A DNA stretch of 64,000 bases, taken from the NCBI RefSeq assembly GCF_008365375.1, contig NZ_QOKW01000005.1:186001-250000 (forward strand), written 5' to 3'. The DNA is from Roseomonas genomospecies 6. GTDB taxonomy: Bacteria > Pseudomonadota > Alphaproteobacteria > Azospirillales > Azospirillaceae. The position numbers and the translations under genes are program-made. This document shows positions 6,932 to 16,013 of this stretch, in pieces. The notes under the pieces are model-generated. The model had not been told where the DNA came from. It saw only the letters and a list, made by a program, of their open reading frames with translations, and did no database searches. Numbering within the stretch: the first letter of the stretch is position 1; each line of letters begins with the position of its first letter.

Positions 6932-8941
6932 TCAGGTGTTCGTGTCGGCGGCTGGCACGGTGATGATGAAGGTTGTCCCTTTGTCTGGCGCGGTGCGCAC
7001 GTCGATGCCGCCGCCCCAATCCTTAACGATGCCGTAGACCACAGACAATCCCAAGCCCGTGCCACTTCCTAGAGGCTTGGTGGTGAAGAACGGCTCAAAG
7101 ACTCGTGCGCGCACCGCTTCGTCCATGCCGGGACCGTCGTCAACCACGGTCAAGCGGAACGAGGAATCGGCAGCCTCTCCGTCGTTGCGGTCGAGGACAA
7201 CATCCACCGTCCCCAGGCCGTCCATAGCTTGCGACGCATTGAGCAGCAGATTGGTCAGCACCTGCGATACCTCCGTTGCCGATGCCCAAATCATACCCGT
7301 CGCGTCGATCCGGGTGTGGATAGTGACGCTTGGGGGTAGGCTGCGCCGGTTGAGATCGACGGCGGAGAGGACGGCGTCCCCGAAATCGAGAGGCACGCGC
7401 GGGCCAGTACCTTGTCGGGCGAAACCTAGGACCTTGCGCACGATGTCGGCGGCCTTGGAGCCACTGGAGCGGATCATGCGCAGGTGACGGCGAGCGTCCC
7501 GCCCTTCCTGGCCCCACAGATGCTCAGCTTCCATGGCGAGGTTGATCATGGGATGGAGCAGGTTGTTGATCTCGTGCGCGACGCCGCCGGCGAGTTGACC
7601 GAGCGCGACCAGCTTTTCACGCTCGCGTTCCTGTCGCTCCCGGTTTCTCGTCACCGCAACATCCTCATGAAGGACCAGATAGGAGCCCGGCCCGCCCTCG
7701 CTGTCGGAGATAGGGGCAACGGTCAGGCGGTCTCGGACCCATTCGCCATTGGCGGTCCTCAAAGTGACCTCGCAATTCGTGGACTCCTTCTGCCCGATAG
7801 CTCGATGAATCTCCTCAAGGCAGTGCCGCGAATCGGAAGCCAGCAGATCGGCAAGGCCGACCGTCAGCAGATGCTCTGGGCTGTACCCGCTCAAGTGGTG
7901 GAAGGCGTCGTTGGCGAACACGAAGGGCAGATTGGGATCGGCTGCGTTCACAATCGTGGTTCCGACGGGACTGGCGTGAACTGCCGCCGCCACATCGCGT
8001 TGGCGACGTTCGCTCGCCCGCAACCCCTGCTCGGTGGCTTTCTGCTCGCTGATCGTGGCACCGATCAGAAGCGCCGCGATATCGATCATGATGAGCAAAA
8101 CTTGCAACTGCGCGGGATCACCGACACGCCCGAGAACCTTGAAGAGCAGTACGGCCGTGATGTTCACCACAATGATGCCGGCGACAGCACCGCCAAATCC
8201 CTGACGCAAAGCGAGCAACACGACGGGGAACAGGACGACGAACCATGCCTTGCCGTTGGTGCCGAGGGTGGCGTCGATCTCAAAGGCGACGATGGCGAAC
8301 ACGACGATGCAAACCGCACCGATGCCGGTAGACGCGGACACCCGCGGCACCCATCTCATGGGCGCGGTCCATCCAGTCGTCCCGAGCCATGAGAACGTGA
8401 TGAGGAAGACTGGACCGGCGAGCAGAACGCCCGCGAGGTCGCCGATCCAGAACGACACCAGAATGTCGGTGAAGGTGGAGTTGGTCCAATAGGGCTGGAA
8501 GGTTGCTCCGGCGAGCGCCGCCGACGCCAAGGTGGAGACGCAGGCGACGAGGAGAAAAACGCTAACGTGATCCTTGGTCCGCAACGGGAATGCCGGCGCG
8601 ATCAGGCGGCGGAGCAGAAAACCAGCGGAGCCATACACGATCACATGCCGCAGTCCACTGGCAATGTCCAGGTGTGTGAAGGTGTTTTCATACAGGAAAG
8701 CGCCCAGTATAACGGCGGGAAAGTAGCGCGGCCCATAGACGGCACAGAACGCGATAGTCAGTCCGGGGCCGGGGTACCATGCGCTCGCGGAGTGGGCGAT
8801 GTCGAAGAGGTGTGCCACCTCATACAGGATGATCCACAACCCAACATACACGCATGCGGCCACAGCGATCCGGGTGCCTTTGGTCGCCCTCCCAAAAAGA
8901 CGAGTGGACAGTGCATGAAGAACGGTGCCTGCTGTAGCCAT
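6932..8941 (-). CDS. MASE1-PAS sensor histidine kinase
   Basis: 669 aa. Residues ~20-310 form a multi-helix membrane sensor resembling MASE1 (WYPGPGLTIAF, FWIGDLAGVLLAGP). A PAS domain follows (ASPVGTTIVNA, FHHLSGYSPE), then a dimerisation/phosphoacceptor helix (LGQLAGGVAHEINNLLHP, His in HEINN), and a HATPase_c domain with N, G1 (DDGPGMDE), F (FFTTK) and G2 (GTGLGLSVV) boxes. It phosphorylates itself and probably the receiver encoded directly downstream. MASE1 ligands are generally unknown. It belongs to the island but lies convergently to the MarR-type gene, so it has its own promoter upstream of 8941. Confidence 0.9.
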   Translation of the reverse strand: MATAGTVLHALSTRLFGRATKGTRIAVAACVYVGLWIILYEVAHLFDIAHSASAWYPGPGLTIAFCAVYGPRYFPAVILGAFLYENTFTHLDIASGLRHVIVYGSAGFLLRRLIAPAFPLRTKDHVSVFLLVACVSTLASAALAGATFQPYWTNSTFTDILVSFWIGDLAGVLLAGPVFLITFSWLGTTGWTAPMRWVPRVSASTGIGAVCIVVFAIVAFEIDATLGTNGKAWFVVLFPVVLLALRQGFGGAVAGIIVVNITAVLLFKVLGRVGDPAQLQVLLIMIDIAALLIGATISEQKATEQGLRASERRQRDVAAAVHASPVGTTIVNAADPNLPFVFANDAFHHLSGYSPEHLLTVGLADLLASDSRHCLEEIHRAIGQKESTNCEVTLRTANGEWVRDRLTVAPISDSEGGPGSYLVLHEDVAVTRNRERQEREREKLVALGQLAGGVAHEINNLLHPMINLAMEAEHLWGQEGRDARRHLRMIRSSGSKAADIVRKVLGFARQGTGPRVPLDFGDAVLSAVDLNRRSLPPSVTIHTRIDATGMIWASATEVSQVLTNLLLNASQAMDGLGTVDVVLDRNDGEAADSSFRLTVVDDGPGMDEAVRARVFEPFFTTKPLGSGTGLGLSVVYGIVKDWGGGIDVRTAPDKGTTFIITVPAADTNT

Positions 8942-9121
8942 ACCCTACATCGCGCGGTTCGGTTGAACGATCCCATTTTACGAATGGTCGAGTGACGTTG
9001 CACGGCAAAATGCAGATCGCTGGTCACCATCATGGCTGGCGCCTGATCGCCCGTAAAGGGCGGCACACAATCCAGTAGCCTACATATGAATAAATAAGGA
9101 GAAAGCAAAGAAGGTGCTACA

Positions 9122-9493
9122 ATGAGAGCTATAGAACTTGGCATCTACGATCCTGGCCAGGACCAACTGATCAAAAACCACACCAATGACGCACGAAAAT
9201 CTCGCAAGACACTTCGCGATTTGAATCGAGAGAAGCAGATACGTCAGGCGCGTGATCTTGAACGGCGACGGGAGGAGGAAACTATCGCCCTAATCTTCGG
9301 CGATCCCGAGGTTGAGCGTGAGGAATTGGACCTCCGCAAGGCGAGGGCTGAAATCCGTAAAACGGAGTTTGAGGCCGAACAGGCGTGCTGGGAAATCGAG
9401 AAGGTGCGTGCCGAAACCATGGCGGCGATGGCTGACGCCCAAAAAGCGCGAGCGGACGCAAAGTTTACTGCCGCGAAAGCATGGAACGAATAA
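9122..9493 (+). CDS. Coiled-coil hypothetical protein
   Basis: Not recognised. The 123-aa product is rich in Glu, Lys, Arg and Ala with long heptad-like stretches (e.g. around residues 30-55 and 65-115), so it should be a mostly helical, probably coiled-coil, soluble protein. There is no signal peptide. GAAGGTG lies about 5-8 bases before ATG 9122. The 3' end lies 50 bases before the next small gene. Base composition is A/T-richer than the core genome, like its island neighbours. Confidence 0.6.
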   Translation: MRAIELGIYDPGQDQLIKNHTNDARKSRKTLRDLNREKQIRQARDLERRREEETIALIFGDPEVEREELDLRKARAEIRKTEFEAEQACWEIEKVRAETMAAMADAQKARADAKFTAAKAWNE

Positions 9494-9543
9494 ATAGCGG
9501 GGAAGCTGCATCGGAAGCGGAGTCTAATTCAAGGTGTTGTGCT

Positions 9544-9870
9544 ATGGATATACTGAATAACGCCTACTGTACATTGAGGCGGTTTGGGCTATGTGAGTCG
9601 AAATCTGGATTCAGTCGAGAGTGGCTTGGGGCTTCGGCAAGTTATTTAACGTCTATGGAAGCAAGAGCTCGGCAACCTCACATGACGGCATTGGTGGGGT
9701 TGACGGCCCGGCTGGAACTGCTTGCCGACCGGCTCGCGGTTGATCCCCGCTACCACGAGCATGTTCGCCTACTGAACAAACTGATTGATGACCTTTGGGA
9801 CGAGGTGCGCGCCCGTGCTTTGGCCGCAGCACCGAAAAGGCGCGCGGATCGTGACACCTGCGGTGTATAG
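9544..9870 (+). CDS. Small conserved hypothetical (DUF6626-like)
   Basis: 108 aa from ATG 9544, preceded by AAGGTG at a suitable distance; a start at 9481 would overlap the upstream gene. The N-terminal pattern LNNAYCTLRRFGLCES-x4-FSREWLGASASYLTSM resembles a small alphaproteobacterial family of unknown function that I recall as DUF6626; that name is from memory and needs a profile search. The pattern could be a helix-turn-helix-like fold. It lies 50 bases after the coiled-coil gene, probably cotranscribed. Confidence 0.6.
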   Translation: MDILNNAYCTLRRFGLCESKSGFSREWLGASASYLTSMEARARQPHMTALVGLTARLELLADRLAVDPRYHEHVRLLNKLIDDLWDEVRARALAAAPKRRADRDTCGV

Positions 9871-9892
9871 CCATTACGTTCTGACTTGGCTG

Positions 9893-10078
9893 CTACTGCT
9901 GTAGCGGGGCAGGGCGGCGAAGCGTATGGCGCGTGCTCCTATGCGCGCCATGAGCTCGGTGAACCGCAGCTTGTAGGCGTGCGCTCAGGGCAGCGAATTC
10001 ATCGTCGGTCATCGAGCGTGTTCCGGGAGTGGGCCATGGGAATAGGACATCAACGTCCATAGAGTCATCGATCTGCAC
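9893..10078 (-). CDS. Small hypothetical protein (61 aa)
   Basis: Not recognised. It starts at GTG 10078 with GGAG 7-8 bases upstream. The product has an acidic N-terminus (MQIDDSMDVDV) and a basic, His/Arg-rich C-terminus. It lies downstream of the integrase on the same strand; a perfect 8-bp inverted repeat whose downstream arm contains the Shine-Dalgarno bases separates them. An excisionase or antitoxin-like role is conceivable from position and size alone, with no motif to support it. Confidence 0.45.
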   Translation of the reverse strand: MQIDDSMDVDVLFPWPTPGTRSMTDDEFAALSARLQAAVHRAHGAHRSTRHTLRRPAPLQQ

Positions 10079-10086
10079 TGGGGTGC

Positions 10087-10110
10087 TCCGTATTGTCTTC
10101 GTAATACGGA
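10087..10110 (-). promoter_or_regulatory. Perfect inverted repeat overlapping an RBS
   Basis: TCCGTATT (10087-10094) and AATACGGA (10103-10110) are exact reverse complements with an 8-base spacer. Read on the minus strand, the second arm runs into the GGAG Shine-Dalgarno of the 61-aa gene. It could be an operator between integrase and small gene, or an RNA hairpin that limits translation. No T-run follows, so a terminator is less likely. Confidence 0.55.
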
Positions 10111-10219
10111 TATTTAGCCGTTGGTCAAATGACCGCCGCCGGGCCGGTATCTATCTGAATTGCACGACTTGGTGAGACGACGGGCCCAGTTGCTTTACGC
10201 AACCGGAGACTCTGGGAGT

Positions 10220-11602
10220 TCATTTTTTGTTCTTCCGTGTCTGGACAGTCTTGACCGGCGCTTGGTTCCCCCACTGATCTTCAGGCGGCACGCTGACCGT
10301 GATGCCGAGCGTGCTACCCAGCGTAATTTGTTTGGTGCGGTTGCCGTGAAGGGCAGGGGCGTTCTGCTCGTTCTTTACGTGACCGTAATGCTCCTCGATC
10401 ATCTTGACGCTTGTGTTCATGGCCTTCGCGAGTTTGAACACGTCCACGCCGTCCAACAGTGCGTGGGTTGCAAAGGTGTGTCGTAGGCTGTAGGTCGTGC
10501 GCTCCTGGCCGTGGCCGTCCGTGCGTAAATCCGCTTCCACAAGAAGACGTGCAAAGTGGTCATGCACCGCTTTGAGCTGTGATCCGTTCTCATTGACGAA
10601 GATATAGTCGTCAGGCTTGGTGTGATTGGACAAGGTACGCAGCCTGTCGAACCACTTCTTCAATTCGATTGAGCCGACAACTGTGTATGGCTTACCAACC
10701 CTGATCTTGCCCGTAACCTCAAGCTTGATGTACTCCTTGCCGTCTGTGGCAAAGAACGTGTTGTAGTGCTTCCAACGCAGGTTGTAGGCGTTTGGGACGC
10801 GCATCCCCGTGCCGTACATGATGTGAACGTAACACTGCATTCGTTCGCGTGAGAAACGGTGCTTTGCGCTGGCCGCGCGTTCGACCCAGGCGGGCATGAA
10901 CGTGCAGAGGTGGTTCCACTCGTCCATCGTAAAGGCCGGTCGCCGGTTGGTGACCAGGGCTTCCGGTGGATCAATGGGAGGAACTTGATCGGAGCGCACA
11001 TCCTTGTTTCGGCGCGCAAGGTCGAAAATCTGTTTCAGCAGACCCGCCTCAATGTGCAGCGTGGTCGAGGCGGGAACCTCGGCAATGCGGTGTATCCGGC
11101 TGTCCGGGTCGTTCCGACGTTTGGGGTCGCGTGCCTTCGCCAAGCGTTCCTTGCCGGGTCCATCCGTCCAGTAGCGCCGTCGCCAATCCCAATAGGCGTG
11201 AACGTCAGCTTCGCTGACGCGGCTAATTTGCTTGGAGCCAAAGAACGGGACGAAGTAGGTGTTGCCCGTGATCGCCATGGAACGGAGCCGACCTTTGGAT
11301 AGGTCGCCGCGCGCCACGCGGGTCTGTTGCTCCTTGTGAAAGGCGGCCCAAACCTGTTCGAAGGTTTTGGTGTAAACGGGAAGCCCTTCGCCGTGCAGAA
11401 ACACCATGCGCTGATATTCCCGCAATGCAACCTTCTTCGCTTCTTCGAGGTCCGTCTTTCGCGTTGTGAAGCGTTTGTTCTTGTAGGGAATTTCCGGTAT
11501 GGAGATGCGGCAGTGCCATACGGGCTTCTTCACGTCGTCTCTGCGGTAGAGCACAACGTTACCGTCTTCCAGCTCCACCTTTTCGTTTTGGATGGTCGTC
11601 AT
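10220..11602 (-). CDS. Tyrosine-type site-specific integrase
   Basis: 460 aa. Residues ~75-145 form the SAM-like core-binding domain, followed by a long linker and a catalytic domain with Arg268 (GTGMRVPNAYNLRW), Lys299, Arg374 (YSLRHTFATH) and the nucleophile Tyr406 (EEHYGHV). The usual His of box II is Tyr371 and the usual LGH is AMN, so this is a divergent subfamily. It is the outermost accessory gene: the next gene (rluE) is core, so this is probably the integrase of the island, with an attachment site near 11,603-11,728. No tRNA gene is visible as a target. Confidence 0.85.
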   Translation of the reverse strand: MTTIQNEKVELEDGNVVLYRRDDVKKPVWHCRISIPEIPYKNKRFTTRKTDLEEAKKVALREYQRMVFLHGEGLPVYTKTFEQVWAAFHKEQQTRVARGDLSKGRLRSMAITGNTYFVPFFGSKQISRVSEADVHAYWDWRRRYWTDGPGKERLAKARDPKRRNDPDSRIHRIAEVPASTTLHIEAGLLKQIFDLARRNKDVRSDQVPPIDPPEALVTNRRPAFTMDEWNHLCTFMPAWVERAASAKHRFSRERMQCYVHIMYGTGMRVPNAYNLRWKHYNTFFATDGKEYIKLEVTGKIRVGKPYTVVGSIELKKWFDRLRTLSNHTKPDDYIFVNENGSQLKAVHDHFARLLVEADLRTDGHGQERTTYSLRHTFATHALLDGVDVFKLAKAMNTSVKMIEEHYGHVKNEQNAPALHGNRTKQITLGSTLGITVSVPPEDQWGNQAPVKTVQTRKNKK

Positions 11603-11728
11603 GGGCGCGCCAAGGGTTGTGCTGGACGTGTGCTAGGGTATATGGAAATTGAGGTCCCGTCAACGCGCGTGCTGAAATGTGTAGACGGGTTCGTGGCGAA
11701 AAACACATTTATAACAACAGGTTAGACA

Positions 11729-12332
11729 GTGCCGCGTTTAATCCTGCTGAACAAGCCCTATGGCGTGCTTCCCCAGTTTACCGATGAGCAGGGGCGCCCG
11801 ACGTTGGCCGACCATGTGCCGGTCAAGGGGGTCTACGCCGCCGGGCGGCTGGACCGCGACAGCGAGGGGCTGTTGGCGCTGAGCGACGACGGCGCGCTGA
11901 TCGCCCGCATCGCCTCGCCGAAGCACAAGCTGCCCAAGACCTATTGGGTGCAGGTGGAGGGCATCCCGACCGAGGAGGCGTTGCAGCGCCTGCGCGACGG
12001 GGTGACGCTCAACGACGGCCCGACCCTGCCCGCCGAAGCCCGCCGGATGGAGGAGCCGTCCGGCCTCTGGCCGCGCGACCCGCCCGTGCGCTTCCGCGCC
12101 GCCATCCCGACGGGCTGGATCGCGCTGACCCTGCGCGAGGGGCGGAACCGGCAGGTCCGCCGCATGACCGCCGCGGTCGGCTTCCCGACGCTGCGGCTGA
12201 TCCGCTGGTCCATCGGCGACTGGACTTTGGACGGTCTGGCGCCGGGGGAATGGCGGGAGGTCGCGGTGGCGGGGAGGGAAGCCCCGAAGACGCCGTCCCG
12301 GCCTGTCACGAAGGCGAAGCGCCCGCGCGGCG

Positions 12333-12358
<26 letters not shown>
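11729..12358 (+). CDS. rluE: 23S rRNA pseudouridine synthase RluE-type
   Basis: 209 aa from GTG 11729. It lacks the S4 domain and shows the RsuA/RluB/E/F signature: [12 protein letters not shown] at the start, the catalytic-Asp motif [11 protein letters not shown], and [11 protein letters not shown] near residue 140. RluE makes pseudouridine 2457 in E. coli 23S rRNA. A Lys/Arg-rich tail follows the catalytic domain, as often in high-G+C species. It is the first core-like gene after the island. Its end overlaps the convergent yejF gene by 26 bases. Confidence 0.88.
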
Positions 12359-13964
<1,606 letters not shown>

Positions 13965-13974
13965 GGTTTCCATC

Positions 13975-14445
13975 CTAGGAGGCCGGTTTGCCGGCCAGCA
14001 AAGCCGACAGCAAGGGGTGCGGCGAGGAGGAGAACGGATTGACGACGGTCAGGCCGCGCCATGTGAAACCTTCCTGCATGTCTTCCGATAGCATCAGGCG
14101 GCAGCCGGCTTCCGCAGCCACCGACAGAACGACGCTGTCCCAGATCGACAGACGGTGGATTGAGGCCAGATCGACCGCTGCCATCATCACCGCGGCGGTC
14201 GTGTCCACCGGTGCGTAGAGATCGCACCAGTTCAGAAGAGCGGTCCGCACCTCGGACGCCGGGCGCTTGGCTTTTCCGGTCAGAACCCGGTACAGCTCGC
14301 CCAAAACCTGTGCCGGAAGAACGACGTCTTCGGACGGTATGGCGTCCAGAAGGTCGTGGGCGACTGCCGGTTTGTGCATGTCGGACGGCAGGAAAGCGAC
14401 GCCCTCGGCATAGACGAGCAGATTCGTGTCGAGGGCGACGCGCAT
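13975..14445 (-). CDS. PIN-domain toxin (VapC-like)
   Basis: 156 aa. The PIN nuclease pattern is visible: Asp6-Thr-Asn (ALDTNLL), a central Glu (LGELYRVL), Asp in IWDSVVLSVA and a late Asp (LSEDMQEG). These acidic residues bind divalent metal for RNA cleavage in the family. Start at ATG 14445, two bases after the antitoxin stop; a TTG at 14451 is an alternative. The pairing with a Phd-type antitoxin directly upstream is typical of type II toxin-antitoxin modules. The stop lies 10 bases before the yejF start, so the pair is embedded in the transporter operon. Confidence 0.85.
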   Translation of the reverse strand: MRVALDTNLLVYAEGVAFLPSDMHKPAVAHDLLDAIPSEDVVLPAQVLGELYRVLTGKAKRPASEVRTALLNWCDLYAPVDTTAAVMMAAVDLASIHRLSIWDSVVLSVAAEAGCRLMLSEDMQEGFTWRGLTVVNPFSSSPHPLLSALLAGKPAS

Positions 14446-14447
14446 GC

Positions 14448-14690
14448 TCAATCCTCGTACAGCTCGTCACGGCTCAAGCGCTGGCCGACGATTTGCACCG
14501 GCTGCGTTCTCAGCCGCGCCATCAAGGTGGCCTTGGCAGCATCGGACAAGGCGCTGCTCCGCTTGGTGGGAACGATTCGCGCAACTGGCGTGCCATGGGA
14601 GGTCACGACATAGCTATGGCCCTCCTTCACGCTACGAAGGATCTGGGAAAAATTCCGGTTGGCCTCCGCGGCGGAAACAGCTTCTTCCAT
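14448..14690 (-). CDS. Phd/YefM-family antitoxin
   Basis: 80 aa from ATG 14690: the family hallmark VSAAEANRNFSQILRSVKEG is at the N-terminus, followed by the strand pattern VVTSHGTPVARIVP and a flexible C-terminal helix that would wrap the toxin. An in-frame ATG at 14765 overlaps the yejE stop (ATGA) and would add 25 residues; I prefer 14690 because Phd proteins start just before this motif and a promoter with an inverted repeat lies between the two ATGs. It should bind and neutralise the PIN protein and repress its own promoter. Confidence 0.85.
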   Translation of the reverse strand: MEEAVSAAEANRNFSQILRSVKEGHSYVVTSHGTPVARIVPTKRSSALSDAAKATLMARLRTQPVQIVGQRLSRDELYED

Positions 14691-14705
14691 GCGGTCCGCA
14701 CTCAA

Positions 14706-14752
14706 TGTAGTGAATTTGCCTACAAGATGACTGCGATCCGTCGCTTCGTCAA
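14706..14752 (-). promoter_or_regulatory. Candidate promoter/operator of the TA pair
   Basis: On the minus strand TTGACG (14752-14747) and CATCTT (14729-14724) are 17 bases apart, a fair sigma-70 match at -35 and weak at -10. Immediately downstream TGTAG (14724-14720) and CTACA (14710-14706) form an inverted repeat with 9-base spacer, where the antitoxin could bind for autoregulation. The site starts right after the yejE stop codon. Confidence 0.5.
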
Positions 14753-14761
14753 GAACGCCTG

Positions 14762-15877
14762 TCATTCCGCGGCCGTCTTCGCGGCCACCGCCGCCGCCTC
14801 GTTGGCGGTTCCGGTGGCGGTGGAGAGCTGGCCGATGGTCTTGCGCGGGTCGAAGGCGTCGCGCACCGCTTCGCCGATGAAGATCAGCAGGCTCAGCATG
14901 ATCGCCAGCACGAAGAAGGCGGTCAGGCCAAGCCAGGGCGCCTGGAGGTTCGCCTTGCCCTGCGCGAGCAATTCGCCCAGCGAGGGGGAGCCGGGGGGCA
15001 GCCCGAAGCCCAGGAAGTCCAGCGCCGTCAGGGTGGTGATGGAGCCGTTCAGGATGAAGGGCAGGAAGGTCAGCGTCGCCACCATCGCGTTGGGCAGCAC
15101 ATGCCGCCACATGATCGTCGCGTCGGTGGCGCCCAGAGCGCGGGCGGCGCGCACATAGTCGAAGTTGCGCGCCCGAAGGAACTCCGCCCGCACCACATGG
15201 ACCAGCGAGGTCCAGGAGAACAGCAGCAGCAGACCCAGCAGCCACCAGAAGTTCGGCGTCACCACGCTGGACAGGATGATGAGCAGGAACAGGGTGGGCA
15301 GGCCCTGCCAAATCTCGATGAAGCGCTGGAACAGCAGGTCGGTCATGCCGCCGAAATAGCCCTGCACCGCCCCCGCCATGATGCCGACGACCGAGGAGAA
15401 GGCGGTCAGCACCAGCCCGAACAGGACCGAGATGCGGAAGCCGTAGATCAGCCGCGCCGTCACGTCGCGCCCCTGGTCGTCGGTGCCCAGCCAGTTGTCG
15501 GCGGACGGCGGGGCCGGGGCGGGGACCGGCAGGTTGTAGTTGATGGTGCGGTAGCCGTAGGGGATCGGCGGCCAGACGATCCAGCCCTTCTCCTCGATCA
15601 ACTGGCGCACGTAGGGGTCGCGGTAATCGGTTTCCGTCTCGAACTCGCCGCCGAAGGTGGTTTCCGGGTAAGCGGTGAAGACGGGCCAGTAGAGCGCGTT
15701 GTCGTACTTGACCAGCAGCGGGCGGTCGTTCGCGATGAACTCCGCGCCCAGCGACAGGGTGAACAGCACCAGGAAGATCCAGAAGGACCAGAAGCCCCGC
15801 CGGTTCGCCCGGAAATTCGCCAGCCGCCGCCGGGTGAGCGGCGTGACGCGCATGCCGAGGAAGCGGTCGCCGGTCAT
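14762..15877 (-). CDS. yejE: Peptide/microcin C ABC transporter permease
   Basis: 371 aa. One N-terminal membrane helix (~28-48) is followed by a long periplasmic part with aromatic/acidic residues, then a BPD_transp_1 region with five helices. The EAA loop is seen near residue 245 (RAARALGATDATIMWRHVLPN). The GTDDQGRDVTARLIYG motif typical of DppC/OppC/YejE permeases precedes the core. It pairs with YejB to form the channel. A 136-base gap with a long inverted element separates it from yejB. The C-terminus is Ala-rich. Confidence 0.93.
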   Translation of the reverse strand: MTGDRFLGMRVTPLTRRRLANFRANRRGFWSFWIFLVLFTLSLGAEFIANDRPLLVKYDNALYWPVFTAYPETTFGGEFETETDYRDPYVRQLIEEKGWIVWPPIPYGYRTINYNLPVPAPAPPSADNWLGTDDQGRDVTARLIYGFRISVLFGLVLTAFSSVVGIMAGAVQGYFGGMTDLLFQRFIEIWQGLPTLFLLIILSSVVTPNFWWLLGLLLLFSWTSLVHVVRAEFLRARNFDYVRAARALGATDATIMWRHVLPNAMVATLTFLPFILNGSITTLTALDFLGFGLPPGSPSLGELLAQGKANLQAPWLGLTAFFVLAIMLSLLIFIGEAVRDAFDPRKTIGQLSTATGTANEAAAVAAKTAAE

Positions 15878-15901
15878 GGGCGGTCCTCGCCACCGGAAAG
15901 G

Positions 15902-16000
15902 ATTTCACCACGAAGACACGAAGAACACGAAGGAACACAAAGGGCGTCCATGCTACCGGTCAGGCGCCCCTTCGTGTCCTTCGTGCCTTTGTGGTGAATA
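15902..16000. repeat. Long imperfect inverted element (TTCACCAC type)
   Basis: The left arm starts TTCACCACGAAGACACGAAG (from 15904) and the right arm ends GCCTTTGTGGTGAA (to 15998); the arms are near-complementary over about 35 bases and flank a ~20-base centre. Internal units repeat as (A/G)CACGAAG. It separates yejB from yejE within an operon. The same end motif occurs in a related element at 21,949-22,027. Such elements are scattered through many bacterial genomes and often give spurious coding-like stretches. Confidence 0.7.
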
Positions 16001-16013
16001 TTTCTCTTTCCCA

